From Stromatinia cepivora (lineage: Eukaryota; Ascomycota; Leotiomycetes; Helotiales; Sclerotiniaceae): a stretch of 64,000 bases of DNA. The stretch is taken from assembly GCA_014898415.1 (NCBI GenBank), contig RCTD01000012.1:434001-498000 (forward strand), written 5' to 3'. The notes under the pieces are model-generated. The model had not been told where the DNA came from. It did no database searches and saw only the letters and a program-made list of their open reading frames with translations. Positions 1-11,097 of the stretch are shown here, one piece after another. The position numbers were made by a program, and so were the translations under genes. Every line of letters starts with the position of its first letter. The first letter of the stretch is position 1.

Positions 1-340
1 CGTACCGATTAAGTAAGTGATGATATTGTTGTGGACTACTACTACTGCTACTAGACACATTGCATTGCGCCGTCATCGAGTAGGAAAAAGTAGATTGATT
101 GATATTCCTTAGAACCGAATGACCAGGACCAGGACTCATCCATGAAGTTGTGAAATCGTTCAAGATTCGAGTTTTGCTTGCAAGCACGTTGTCTTTCTTT
201 TACGACTCAGATTATTTATAGAGTATCGGATTCTTAATTGTGTATGTATCGATTATAATATATAGATTTATAAAATTAAGAACAATTTAAAAAGATGTTA
301 CGGTTTTGATGATTTATAAATATAATATAACTATACTGGC
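1..340. other. AT-rich flank of an LTR element, no gene seen
   Basis: This stretch is AT-rich with no convincing reading frame. It ends in the 5-base target sequence CTGGC (336-340) of the retroelement that follows. A short GC-richer piece near 60-200 shows no protein signal that I can recognise. Confidence 0.5.
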
Positions 341-490
341 TGTCACGAGATACACGTGATCGCGTACGATCGGGCTAGTACGGTACTAAGCTCCGAACCG
401 ATCATATATATAGCTTCGTAGTACATTTTTTTTAATTCTGTAGTTTTTAATTCTAAGATTGATCTTTAAACGTTCGTTGGATTTGTTATA
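341..490 (+). repeat. 5' LTR of the 341-2015 element
   Basis: 150 bp, aligning end to end with 1866-2015. Its left (outer) half keeps the GC-rich ancestral bases (TGTCACGAGATACACGTG); its right (inner) half is converted to AT, ending GTTATA where the partner has GTCACA. Confidence 0.88.
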
Positions 491-800
491 TTATTAAAAG
501 CTTTTCCAGATAAGAAATGAAATAATATATGCTTATGCTTATACATACTTCGCTTGTTCCTGTCTAGGTATACGCTTATGTTTATTCATTTGCATATAGA
601 TCTTTTTGATATTATTCAAAGGTGTTGTTTTTTTTCTTACCCTTAATTTCTAAGCTATAGATTACAATTCGATAAACCTCGTGATTACAGAACTTCATGG
701 CGAAGTGATTTGTTAATAGAATGAAATCTCGTTCCTATACTCTTTAATTCTCGAATGCACTTTAATTGCTTATACTCTTTCTCGTCCGAAATCCTCTCTC

Positions 801-875
801 CCTGATCCTGAAAAGTTCAATGGTAGCTTTCAAAAGTTCGATACCTGGCTTTCTTCGATTCAAGCGAAACTATAA
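801..875 (+). pseudogene. Retrotransposon gag fragment
   Basis: This frame reads PDPEKFNGSFQKFDTW and then LSSIQAKL before a stop. The pattern (K-F-[ND]-G-S, then W-L and an alpha-helical stretch) matches the start of the gag capsid region of fungal LTR elements. It sits about 310 bases inside the 5' LTR, where gag should be. Upstream and downstream frames are broken by RIP stops. Confidence 0.6.
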
Positions 876-1850
876 ATAAACGGTATAACGATCAACAACT
901 CTATAGCTTAATTTTACTATATTTACCTCAATCTCGAATCTCATATACAAACTATAGTACTACCTCAGCTTTCTTCTTTTGATCAAAACGTTCCCTTAAA
1001 TCATACAACGATCCTAAATCAATTTATATGTGTTTACAACAATCCGAATAAAATTCAAAAAGCTGAAGATAAATTATTCATTTTCAAATAAGGAATCGAT
1101 TCTTTATATATTTATATTACAAAATTCGAAAGGATTTTTTACAAAGCCAAAAATCAGAATTAACCCAATTCGAATAAAATCTCAATCTTTTGTAATAAAC
1201 TCAATATTACTCTTAAAAATCGTTTTTCTCAATAACTTTCTTTTCCCCACTCCTATCCCGATTTTGTTTAGATTATATAATAATTAACTATTTGTATAGC
1301 GAATGGATTCTTTATATCATCCTATTCTAATAAATCTAGAACCCTATATATATTACAGAATCCATCCCACTCTCGAAATTACAATTTAATGGATATTAGT
1401 AACCTTAATATTATTAATGCCTTTAGCCCTTTTAATACTCAATTAAACAAGCTTGATCGTACTCTAATTTTACCTTGCATACGAATACCCGAGTTTTCCT
1501 TTTCTGAAAGAACTCTTTTGTATAAACAAAATAAATATATATGATATAAAAATAATTTTCATTAAATATAAATCTATCTGCTAAACCTATATTAAAGAGT
1601 CCGAGATTGATAAAAGCCTATTCCAGCTATTATATTGATTACTAAGTTCGAAAACGATAATAATAAGGATCTAGAAGAGATGATCAATGATCGATATTTT
1701 GAAGATCGCTTGAAGAAGGCATATAATATAGTGGATATGTATTCGTTAGTTATAATGCAATCTGTGTATCAGGAATTTTTATTAAAAGAAGATTAGTGAT
1801 CATTTTGTACTTAAGTTATTTATTTAAAATGAATTCGAGGCGAACTCTTC

Positions 1851-1865
1851 AGAAAGGAAGGGTAG
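1851..1865 (+). other. Polypurine tract of the 341-2015 element
   Basis: AGAAAGGAAGGGTAG lies immediately before the 3' LTR, in the position used to prime plus-strand DNA synthesis. It fixes the orientation of the element as plus. Confidence 0.7.
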
Positions 1866-2015
1866 TATTATGAGATATATATGATCGCATATGATCGGAT
1901 TAATACAATACTAAGCTTCGAGCCGATCATATATATAGCTTCGTAGTACACTCTCTTTAGCTCTGTAGCTTTTAATTCTAAGGTTGATCTCTAAACGCTC
2001 GTTGGGTTCGTCACA
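1866..2015 (+). repeat. 3' LTR of the 341-2015 element
   Basis: 150 bp, same length as the 5' copy. Here the left (inner) half is AT-converted (TATTATGAGATATATATG) and the right (outer) half is preserved, ending GTTCGTCACA. It is followed directly by the second copy of the target site CTGGC. Confidence 0.88.
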
Positions 2016-2907
2016 CTGGCTTAGCTAGTATAACTAACTCTATTATAGACTTTTATATTTTATTAGAGTTTTACTCTTTCTAGCTAGCTTTTCCTTCTAC
2101 AATTTAATCTACTATTTCATTATTATATATATATGAATCGAGATATTTATACTCTAGATTAATTTAAATATTAATTATTGTTCTAATCTATTTATTTATA
2201 TCGTAGTAAAAATTCATTAATTAATTTTTAAAAAAATAATTAATTAAAGAAAATTATAATAGTAAAAAAGATATACAAATTCCGATTAGAATTCTAATTA
2301 GAATTTCGATTAAGAAAAAAACAATAATTGTATTAAAATTATTATTTATTTTGTAATGATATATTAAAAAAATTTATTTAATATTGTTAAATAAAAACTA
2401 AATATTCGAATTTATTATAAATTAATAAATAATTGTATATATTAAAATATTATTTTATTAATTATTTTATTAATTATTTTATTAATTATTTATTAATTAT
2501 TTTATTAATTATTTTATTAATTATTTTATTAGTTATTTTATTAATTATTTTATTAGTTATTTTATTAGTTATTCTATTAATTATATATTTATTGAAAATA
2601 TTAATTATAAATGAAATCAAGAATAATTATTATATAAAGTATTAAAAGTTAGAAATTTACTATTTAGAGTTTTTATAGAAAATAAAATAAAGAAAACTAA
2701 ATTATAATATTCATTCTCTTTATTTATATCTCCATCTTTAATTTGATTTCATAATCATATCGGCACGGAATATATCGATCCCCCGGCCCGCTTCGCTTCG
2801 TATAAGTTATAAGTCACGATCTTCTATAACTCTCCCACTCAATTTCTCCTCTACCAACATCGATATTCATGCAGCGTTCATCATATGAATATTGAAAATC
2901 AAAAGAC
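2016..2907. repeat. AT-rich gap with TTATTAAT-type tandem repeat
   Basis: Nearly pure A+T up to about 2750. Between roughly 2447 and 2582 the unit TTTTATTAATTA is repeated many times with small variations. The repetitive Ile/Leu-rich frame that crosses it is a translation artefact. From about 2760 base composition becomes genic, and this is the likely promoter and 5' UTR of the following kinase gene. Confidence 0.75.
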
Positions 2908-4190
2908 ATGACTCTGTCCATAGGACAAATCCTCAAGGGTAACAAAGGAAGCTATCAGCTCCTAGAAGTACTGAAAGCCTCCACAGTATTCAAAGCCCAG
3001 TCCTTGCCCATAAACGCTGTCCGGATCCGCCCAACCTTGTACTGTTCTAATTTCTTCCCCTCCCCATTGCCCTTACCCATGTAGCTAGTCTAACTCAACT
3101 TCGATGTCTACGCCGTGCTGACAATCCTACGAATACATGCAGTACCGTCGTAAAAAGTGCGTTTGGCGACCAAAAAATTGCGCTAAATCGCGAACGAGAC
3201 AATTACAAACTTGACGCCATAGCATCTAGTCGATATTTTCGCCGTCTTATCGATGTGGTAGAAGACGAGAAGGAAAATGGTGATGTACAATCGAATAGGA
3301 TCTCTGAAAGCGAGAGCGAGAGCCATTTCTACCTGATTTTTGAATGGATGGAGAGTGATCTACGATCAGTACCTTCCAGCCAATTTCGAACTGGGTCTCT
3401 TCCAAAAATCGTGGCCAAGTCAGTCTTGGAAGCCCTGGCTCTCATGCAAGAGAAATTTAAGGCTATTCATACTGGTGTGCTAAGTTTATCCCAATAGTTT
3501 GGGTGAAGGTTGCTAAATTAGCAGATGTGAACCCGAACAACATATTCCTATCCGGTATTCGAGAGCCGGAACCGGTGGCCAAATTGGGGGATCTAGGCAA
3601 TAGTAAGTATGACGTGTTTTATATATGTGCTGGTGCTGATCTGCATAGTGCTGGTTGAAGGCTACGACAAGATTCGACTCCAAAGTCTTGAAACTCGAGC
3701 ACCAGAAGTGTGGCGAGGCTTAGGCTGTTGGCCTGCTTCGGACGTTTGGTCGCTTGGCGTTACAGTAAGTTGTAATGCATAATTCCGAGGATTTGGAGCT
3801 AACATCTGAGCGCAGTTGGCACATTGGTTATCCGGAACTCCAATTTTCGGACCCAAGGATAAGATGGTCGAGGGCCTTACTGAGGCTTGGTGCGTTGCTA
3901 AAATCCAACGTCTTGTTGGACCAGTGGAAGCCCCTGTCAATCCAGACTACGAAGACGAATTCTTGGTCGCAGACCACCTCGAAACAACTTCCTTCATACA
4001 TCCGGACACAAATTTGAAGACGCGATTTATCAAAAATGATACACTTCGTGAAGAACTTGGACGCCTACAAGATCCAAATGTGCCATCGGAATTGATAGAT
4101 TTTATTGAGTACTTACTTGTCGTGGATCACCTCAAAAGGCCTGCAGCTTCAGAGGCACTGCAGCATCCTTACCTTCAGTCTACATGGTGA
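2908..4190 (+). CDS. Divergent serine/threonine protein kinase-like protein
   Basis: Five exons join in frame: 2908-3038, 3143-3474, 3525-3602, 3649-3764, 3816-4190, giving 343 residues, about one kinase domain and nothing else. Visible landmarks in order: a weak N-lobe (YQLLEVLKASTVFKAQ), a possible beta-3 lysine in TVVKSAF, the hinge region FEWMESDL, the catalytic loop IHTDVNPNN (Asp about 155), the metal-binding GDLGN (about 176-180), the activation-segment end TRAPEVWRGLGCW, then SDVWSLGVTLAHWL and the C-lobe ending LKRPAASEALQHPYL. The HRD arginine is Thr, the catalytic-loop lysine is Asn and DFG is DLG, so activity may be weak or altered. The first intron donor (after 3038) is the least certain. 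Similar stand-alone kinases are, to my knowledge, expanded in Leotiomycetes. The gene sits at the edge of an AT-rich island. Confidence 0.72.
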
Positions 4191-4378
4191 ACCATATGTA
4201 TTTATACCCAGATTACATCAGTGAGAGATTCTTCATTGATGCCATTCAATTTATGAGTTACAGTAAAGCGATATGTAAACGAACTAATAGCATGCTGACA
4301 ATGAATTCCACCACTCCGTACCTTCGACACTCGCGAGTATAATAATAATAATAAGCACACCTCTTTCTCGCCTTGACT

Positions 4379-4930
4379 TTACATTTTATTCACAACACAA
4401 GTCTGCTCGGACTCGGTTTGTGCATGATCAAAAGAAGCCCCATGGACCACTGCCAGCTTCCCTCCAACCAAGCCTATATTGCTGCCTATGAGAATAAGAT
4501 TAGGCTCTGATCATAAACAAGAGTTACAGTGGTACTCACGTGTTGCTTACTTGCATCAGTAGTGACATGTCCCACAGCAATGGTCTTACCACTGGCGTCC
4601 TTAGCCAAGATGGTGGAATGTTCTTCGGGGTCCTCGGGACTAGAATGTGGCATGGAGCTACCTGATATTAGCAAATCTACTCTCAAGCATGTCCCCTAAA
4701 ACTCTATCATACGTAATTAATACAGAATCAACTCGATCTTTTAGTGCATCTGTCAGGAGTGTCGAGCCGCTAATAGCATTGGAGACGTTGTCCGATGTCT
4801 TTTGGAGGAGTTCTGGATCGATGGCATCTACGAGTCGTTTGTAGCCTTTATCCTGGACCTCTTCTGCTAGACGGACCAGAACCTTCTTGCTGCCCTTAGC
4901 GACTGCTGAGGTGAGGATGCGACCAGACAT
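4379..4930 (-). CDS. Small conserved-looking hypothetical protein (137 aa)
   Basis: I do not recognise the family. Three exons on the minus strand join in frame: 4930-4713, 4639-4551 and 4485-4379 (414 nt). Splice sites are good: donor GTATGA with branch GCTAAT and acceptor CTAG for intron 1 (73 nt), donor GTAAGC and acceptor ATAG for intron 2. The product starts MSGRILTSAVAKGSKKV, is helical and charged in its first half (LVRLAEEVQDKGYKRL), then has a beta-like glycine-rich second half (AKDASGKTIAVGHV, then GLVGGKLAVVHGASFDHA) and ends in a Cys-containing tail. No signal peptide or membrane segment is seen with this start. An in-frame TTG upstream adds a hydrophobic stretch but no ATG. Convergent with the kinase gene, with about 190 bases between them. 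Confidence 0.45.
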
Positions 4931-6692
4931 GATGGCGCTTGCCAAAGCAAAATCGAGGAATAGCAAGAAAGTAATACAGAAGTGATTGATGGACTGGATG
5001 ATTTGAGCTTGAGCGTCCTCGACGAGAGGAAGAACCCAAACTTTAAGTACCCATCAAGCCATCACACTGCATGCTGCATTCTGCGTTTAGTGAAGGAAAG
5101 TGCTTATTTGCACTTTGAGACGCCAGTTGAGGTCGCTGTAAAGCTATCAAATATCAGTCGAGGTGGATGACATGCTTGCTCTCTGTGACCGAGCTGGAAC
5201 CCAGACCATCAAGTTGATAGATACCTGGTAGCCTCAATTTCATTGTCTGCAACGATCCATATTAACACTCCTAGATGTTGGTTGTTAGCTGTAATTGGCG
5301 GTATATATTGTTGCAATTCAAAGTGGTGTGATGGTAGAAAAGTGCGCAAGGTCCTGATAAAACATATTATACTATTTAACTGCACATTCGCCCAGCCCTG
5401 TTGCGGGGCTGACTGCATTGCCCGCACTTGTTTACTTATATATAAGTGATCTCATTGTAATATTATTTGAAAAGCCCTCGTAGTCTAATAAACAAAATTC
5501 ATTTTATAATAAAAACTTATTTTATACTTCAATTTTACGAATTCGAAGTTATTTCTTATATAGAACCGTCAAGTTTAAAAATATAAACAAAGTAAATATA
5601 TAAAATTATAAAAATTATTCCTTTAAATCAATTAATATAATTTTTATTTGAATTAAATCTCTTACGCCACATTCCGATCATCTCTTTATTCCAGTCACAA
5701 TTTATACTAAAAAAAGTAATTTCCATCTATTAATAACTTTATCAATATTGAATATTATTATATAAAATTTATTGTATAGCTTTTAAGTATTTATATTATT
5801 ATTATTGTAGTTTTATTGTATTCAACTAATATATTTCAAATTTTTGATTATTTGTATTTAATATTTAAAAAAGTTTTTCGACATCTAATTTTATATAGGA
5901 AAACATGGTTTTTGTAGGATCTTATTACGAATTTGAATGGTGTATGGTGAGTAGATTCCAGAACTTAGATCTATTCTTTTTTCCTATGGCTAGCAACTAT
6001 ACTAAACAGAAATGTGTAGTATTAAACTGTCTATCCGTGACTGTATGGAACATTCAATTCATTTGAAACCTCACAACTAGGGCTTGTAGGCACAATTTTC
6101 CTTTCTTGGATATCATTTAAGAGTAACTTCCGCTTCGACTGAGATGATGATTCCCGATAAACTGTATAGGTCAAAATCAAAGCCTTCATTCGGAAAGTTG
6201 CATGCAGGTATAGTACCCCATGTTTAAATTTTGCACTCGCAGAAAGTTGTGCAACAGAGAAGTTCAAAATCAACTCCATGCCTTTCGTAATGAATGGCAA
6301 CTAACATATTCTCCATCCCAATAGATTGAAGGATCGAAAGTCTAGGGACTGCTTAGAAATATCTTTTACAGACTTCCTCTTTAAATTTAGGCACTGCTCA
6401 TAAGAGTTCTATTTAACCAAGGATTACTGCACCGGTTCTGTACCAGTCATATGCAACCCTGAATTGTTGCAGAGGAAAATGCAATGGATATATCATGAAT
6501 GCAGGTATGATGAATGCAGGTATCATAGATGATTATGCTGCAACTGAAAATAGTTCTACATGTAGAATTTCCAAGCTTGCAGGGAAAGATAAGAAATGGG
6601 TCGGCCTTTCTTTTATCCGGCTCAAGCTTCATTTACTTGTAACCTTACATCACCAACCAATCCCATAACACCTCTCTCAAAGCACATCAAAA
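4931..6692. other. Intergenic region with an AT-rich island
   Basis: No supported gene. 5455-5890 is a sharply AT-rich block, probably an old RIP-degraded repeat with no identifiable ends. A 15-base unit (ATGAATGCAGGTATG/C) is repeated in tandem at 6495-6524. Short frames on either strand lack recognisable motifs. The last 100 bases are CT-rich and lead into the EMC7 start, consistent with a fungal promoter. Confidence 0.55.
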
Positions 6693-7507
6693 ATGCGTCT
6701 CCCAACCATCAGCGTCCTCTCACTCCTCCCCTCAACGCTCGCGACCCACCTCGTCCTCACAATCCCAACAACCCCCCAACTAAACCCCTCAACTCTCCCA
6801 CCCTCCACCCACGCAATCCTCAGCACTATCTCCCACACACATACCGCGCCCCTCACAACATCCAACTCCTTCTCCTTCCGCAACCTAACAAGCGGTTCAT
6901 ATCTCCTAACCGTCTCTTCTCCAGCCCACGCTTTTATCCCTCTCCGAATTGACATCCATCCTGCATCTTCGGAGCCAAATCACATACCCATCGAAGCTTT
7001 CACCACTTTCCGCGCAAACGAATGGAGTAACAAGGGAGAAATTATTCCGGTTTCTAAGCTTGGATATGATAAATATACTGCGGAAGTTAAGGCGCTCGTT
7101 GAGAAAAACTATTATGTTGAGCGAGTGGGATTCTCGCCTTTGAGTTTGTTGAAGAATCCTATGATTTTGATTGCTGGGTTTAGTATGCTTATTGTGTTTG
7201 GAATGCCTTATCTTATGGATAATAGTACGTATATTTATTTATCTTGGTGCTCTGAAAGTCGAACATGAGGCTCTGAGCCTTGGCTTCCAATATATTTATA
7301 TCGTTTCTAAGCTAACCCTATCTCTTTCCAGTGGACCCAGAACTCAAAGCCGAATTTGAGGAGCGACAGAAGAGCGGTGGACTTACAGGTGGTGCTAATG
7401 GCGCAAACTCATTGCAGGGTTTTGATGCGGCGGCTTGGTTGGCTGGATCTGGGGGAAAGAAGAACGAGGGAAGTGCTCCAAGTGGTGGGAGAGAGGTTAT
7501 CAGATGA
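6693..7507 (+). CDS. EMC7: ER membrane protein complex subunit 7
   Basis: Two exons, 6693-7224 and 7332-7507, encode 235 residues; the intron is bounded by GTACGT and TTTCCAG. Residues 1-18 form a signal peptide (MRLPTISVLSLLPSTLA). A lumenal beta-sandwich follows, with the family pattern FRNLTSGSYLLTVSSPAHAF near residues 65-85 and RIDIHP after it. One transmembrane helix (MILIAGFSMLIVFGMPYLM, about 155-175) precedes a cytosolic tail (MDPELKAEFEERQ) rich in Gly, Ala and Ser. This architecture is that of EMC7, a peripheral lumenal-domain subunit of the ER membrane insertase that places tail-anchored and multipass proteins. The start is chosen because it gives the signal peptide. EMC10 lies about 7.4 kb downstream on the other strand. 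Confidence 0.9.
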
Positions 7508-9073
7508 TTGTGGCAGCCAGAGCTGTGGAATTTTGTTGATAAATGATAGTTGAATGATGAGATATGATCGATGTATTGGAGTCCAATCCCAGGACCCATG
7601 CGTCGCACAACCAGGCAAAAGGTAGTTTGGAGAAGGTGGGTGTGTCAAGGCAACATACTTAAGATTGGATTTCTTATAGCCCGCGGCAATTTTATGAAAG
7701 TTCTTAGTGGTATACAATGGGCATCCATATTAGATTCACAAACATGAATTCACAAAGATATAGAGAGCAAGAGATCAACCCGTCATTAGAGACTGTTATA
7801 AGTCGGAAGAAAAAGTGCCTATAATTACTAGTCTAATGTGCCAAGCGGCTCTTTTTAATAGTAGATCTGGCCGTTCCTATCCTCCATCAATGCAGCGTTC
7901 GCTATATTTGATATGAATGAATTTTCCTGCATAGTTTCTATTACGACAACACGTCGTGAGAAGAAAATGGTGGGACAAACTAGATGGTACAAGCAACAGG
8001 CATTTGAGAATGTATTGAACTAAAAGCCTAGAATCGGCAAGTTTGGAGTTTGACTTTACATCTTGTTTCTCATCCCAGCCGCGTTTAACAATCATAGGAA
8101 ATACAAGTGGATATTTCCTTTTAACCATCCCCCCAGCCCCTCCCCCCGAAGCCAGAGAGGTTGGGACGTTGGGACCCTTTCCAGACTTATCCCATATCGC
8201 GAATGACATGATCCATAAGTTTCTCCAAAATCCGCTGAATTAATGACGAGTATTCGCAAGATTCTTGCATCCAAAAGGATCTGGATCTGACCCGATGGTT
8301 TGGTGGCCAGATACCTAGATCCGGCGGCTATTACACTCACAACTCTATCTCTGCGGTATATTTATGGTCAACAACAAATAGCCTTCGCTGACACGTCTAT
8401 ATCTGCAATTCAACTGATTATATTCTGTAAACCTATCAGATGGATTTAATCCATCGTTTCTTCTCTTCATTATATCTCCAAATCCTTTAATTAACACCAC
8501 GCCCACAGAGTTACCGCAGCGGTTCATTTATCGCGACCGTAACCGCGCTTATACTTTATGCATATATTTTGAAACATGTGTATAAGGTCAGGGCCTGCAG
8601 ACCTCATCGCTCAGCCCACATGTCTTTTAAAGAAGCGATAGTTGGGTTAGGGTGTTAGGCTATTCGGATACATACGATTGGGATGGATGGATCGAAGTTG
8701 GTACTGGAGAAAAACATGGGTTGTATTGCGGATTTCACAAATGGGTAGGTATGTAGCGCGATACGAATCCGCAGTGTAGTGGGTGCGGTGGGATGAGGTT
8801 ATCTAACTTGATTCTTTCTGTGGCGGTATGCTTATATCGACTGGGAGAGAACGTGTCTTTGTTTCGCTTCTGCATATTGCATTGCAGCGATTTCTGGGGC
8901 TTTAAATATAAGTTGTTTGTTGTGTTTCATTTCGATACTTTCTCTTTAACTTTTTTGATCTACTGTGTAGATTTCATATATCTATATACTCCCGCACTCT
9001 CATTTTCTCCTCACCCACAACCCCTCTCAATCTTCCCAACCCCATCCACAACACCCCTCTCAAACCCCCAAAA
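7508..9073. other. Intergenic region, no supported gene
   Basis: Contains only short shadow frames. The composition is genic rather than RIP-like. The last 70 bases (9000-9070) are a pyrimidine- and C-rich tract typical of fungal core promoters just before an ATG. Confidence 0.5.
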
Positions 9074-9478
9074 ATGTGCTGCTGCTTCTCCCGCCGCGGC
9101 CAACACATCGAGCCCGTACAAAAGATCCAACCCCACGAAATAAAACAAATGAAAGAATTCTATAATCAAAATCAGAATAATCGTTCATCATCCGTACCAT
9201 CAAATATAGATTATAGAGATCGAGATCGAAATGGATCGAGATCTGGTAGTTATCATTCGAGAAGTTCTGGGAAGGGACAAGGACATGTGGGACAAGTGCA
9301 ATCGATGGGTGGGAATAGGGAGAGGGATGGGAGGGATGGGAAAGATGGGAGGGATAATCATGGTACTCAGGGATACACACAGCGAGCTGCTCAGCAGGGT
9401 TATAGAGCGCCGTCACAGTCGGGACAGGGGTATGGTGATGGGAATGGAAATGGAAATGGAAATGAATATCGGAGATAA
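9074..9478 (+). CDS. Small Gly/Arg/Ser-rich protein with N-terminal Cys cluster
   Basis: A 134-residue single-exon frame, family not recognised. It begins MCCCFSRRGQHIEP: three cysteines directly after Met followed by basic residues is a typical site for S-palmitoylation and membrane anchoring. A short helical stretch (HEIKQMKEFYNQNQN) is followed by a disordered tail with repeated RD, GRDGKDGRD and NGNGNG runs. A strong CT-rich leader (CACCCCTCTCAAACCCCCAAAA) directly precedes the ATG, which supports a real promoter and this start. The rest of the sequence is low complexity, so homology is hard to judge. Membrane anchoring is inference from the Cys cluster. Confidence 0.55.
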   Translation: MCCCFSRRGQHIEPVQKIQPHEIKQMKEFYNQNQNNRSSSVPSNIDYRDRDRNGSRSGSYHSRSSGKGQGHVGQVQSMGGNRERDGRDGKDGRDNHGTQGYTQRAAQQGYRAPSQSGQGYGDGNGNGNGNEYRR

Positions 9479-11097
9479 ATTGGTATATTTAGTTTGTGTT
9501 AGGATAGGGGGGCTTGAAGTTTTGGAGAGACGAGATGAGATGAGGAGGAAAGAGAATGAGGATGAGAGGAATGATGTTGGATTGGGGATAGCTTGTTATG
9601 ATGGATTTTCTTCAGATTCTATGATTCTGTATACGATACCACTTATATCTCGCACCATCTTCTCACGGCTTGCAGATATAGCTTCATACTTCATACTTCC
9701 TCTCATGTCTGGGATTATGGATTTCCTTCCAAATTCCAATTCCAATACCATGGATTTACGAATTTATAAGATATTCGGAAATGGAAGCAGAGGGAAATCT
9801 GCTTTCCCTATCTATAAGGCAGCAATATCTAGACTTAAGACCACCAGAAATATTTGAACTTTGTAAGATTGCAATAATTCCACTTCTGGCAATTGTTTCT
9901 TGGTGTTTGTTACTGTATTATGGGAGTTTATGTGTTAGAATTGGGGGATGTTTTTGGGTTGAGGTGTGAAGGAAATGGGGAAATGAATATTTTAATTACT
10001 ATTCTTTCGGTGTTCTAAATATGATGTGTATATGTTGAAGATGTGAGTGATTATGTTTGATGTCTTGAGCCACTTCGAATTCGAAGTGGTGCAGAAATTG
10101 CAAGATTTGAGATGTTGATTCAAACAACTTTTTTTGGGGTTAGGAAGACGGTTGCTGAAGTGGAAGTATTTTTTGAAGGAATAAAATTTAGCTGCCATGA
10201 GATTTCCGATTTTCAAATACTCCCCAATCAAATTCTATATAAAAACCTCAAACAATATCTCTAGAACTCATCTAAATACTGAAAACAATATGAGCAATCA
10301 AAAGAATCCATTAATTACACGAAGAGATATCCTCTCACCACTTACCCGTCCCCATCCGCTCAAAAAACCCTCTCATTAATCCAACTCATCATACCCAAGA
10401 CTTATATATGTCGAGGGTACGGTTGTATACAAATGAGCATTGAACTTTAGAGGATATTTGAGATTTATCTAGTTACTTTTGCTTAATTGTTCCTTGGTGT
10501 GCTTTAGTCAAGAAAGAGTATTACAAAGTTCATCCTGCAGGGGATTTTTCTGAAAAAGTATATGGAAGAGGTGGGTAAGGTAAGCAATGATTTCCCAATT
10601 TTATACAGACGATAACTCATACGGTATTGTTATTAGCTGATTCTTTCGTGAACTCTTTCTTGCAATGCCTCTGGAAAAAATTGTATAGTTAGAGATTGAA
10701 GAGATATGATGGCCTGGCCTGACCGCTTCCTACAACGGCCGAGATGCGGTGGAATGTAGTGCAGTCGCGCGCCTACGGACCAACTTACAGGATTTGAGTC
10801 GCTTGTAGCCCGATACATATCAGAAAAACAGTACGACGTCTACGTAATTGACGCTATCTGGTACATCAGAGTGGCCGACGTCGAGTTCCGAATGTTGAGA
10901 TAGGACCGAGCAACTAAATCTCCTGAGAATAATATATTGAGGCCAAGCAAACATAGGACTGCGCATGTTTGTGAACTCTTTCCGGTTATCAATCTTCTCA
11001 TCACTGGTCTATTGCATAGTCATCCTCTTCTCTCACACCAATTTAGGACTTACTCCCACAACTACTAAAGCCATAAGATAACCAAAACAAATAAACA
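9479..11097. other. Intergenic region, no supported gene
   Basis: Runs between two small same-strand genes. A 10-base palindrome-like stretch (CACTTCGAATTCGAAGTG) at 10071-10088 could form a perfect hairpin and is the only structured element I noticed. No tRNA cloverleaf could be built around the T-loop-like sequence near 10780-10810. Confidence 0.45.
10071..10088. repeat. Perfect 18-bp palindrome
   Basis: CACTTCGAATTCGAAGTG reads the same on both strands. It lies in the 3' flank of the Cys-cluster gene, about 590 bases after its stop. It could be a dimeric factor binding site or simply chance; nothing around it decides. Confidence 0.5.

Larger units (their letters stand above)
341..2015 (+). 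mobile_element. Small RIP-damaged LTR retrotransposon relic (gag only)
   Basis: Two 150-bp direct repeats (341-490 and 1866-2015) bound the element. The identical pentamer CTGGC lies just outside both ends (336-340 and 2016-2020), a clean target-site duplication. The element reads TGTCAC at its left edge and GTCACA at its right edge. A purine-rich tract lies directly before the right repeat, so the coding strand is plus. The internal 1.37 kb contains only a short gag-like peptide and no recognisable polymerase, so this was probably a non-autonomous or internally deleted element. All differences I aligned between the two repeats are C/T or G/A, as expected for RIP. The gag peptide suggests Ty3/Gypsy type, but this is inference. 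Confidence 0.88.

Noticed and set aside
1030..1287. 85-aa ORF in the small LTR element
   Set aside because: It lies in RIP-converted AT-rich DNA and shows no gag, protease or RT motif.
2433..2645. 70-aa Ile/Leu-rich ORF
   Set aside because: It is the translation of an ATTAATTATTTT tandem repeat.
4640..4665. 22-nt intron joining the exons of the 137-aa gene
   Set aside because: Too short for a fungal spliceosomal intron; a 73-nt intron with donor GTATGA and a branch site keeps the frame equally well.
6031..6300. 89-aa minus-strand ORF upstream of EMC7
   Set aside because: Open but without recognisable domain, splice signals or promoter; could be a fragment of an old duplicated gene, which I cannot support.
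9231..9857. 208-aa plus-strand ORF overlapping the Cys-cluster gene
   Set aside because: It is the alternative frame of a low-complexity region and its downstream part has no protein-like features; the MCCC frame has the promoter tract and better start.
10731..10810. Possible tRNA (T-loop-like GACTCAAATCC on the minus strand)
   Set aside because: No acceptor stem or anticodon arm of the right spacing could be built.
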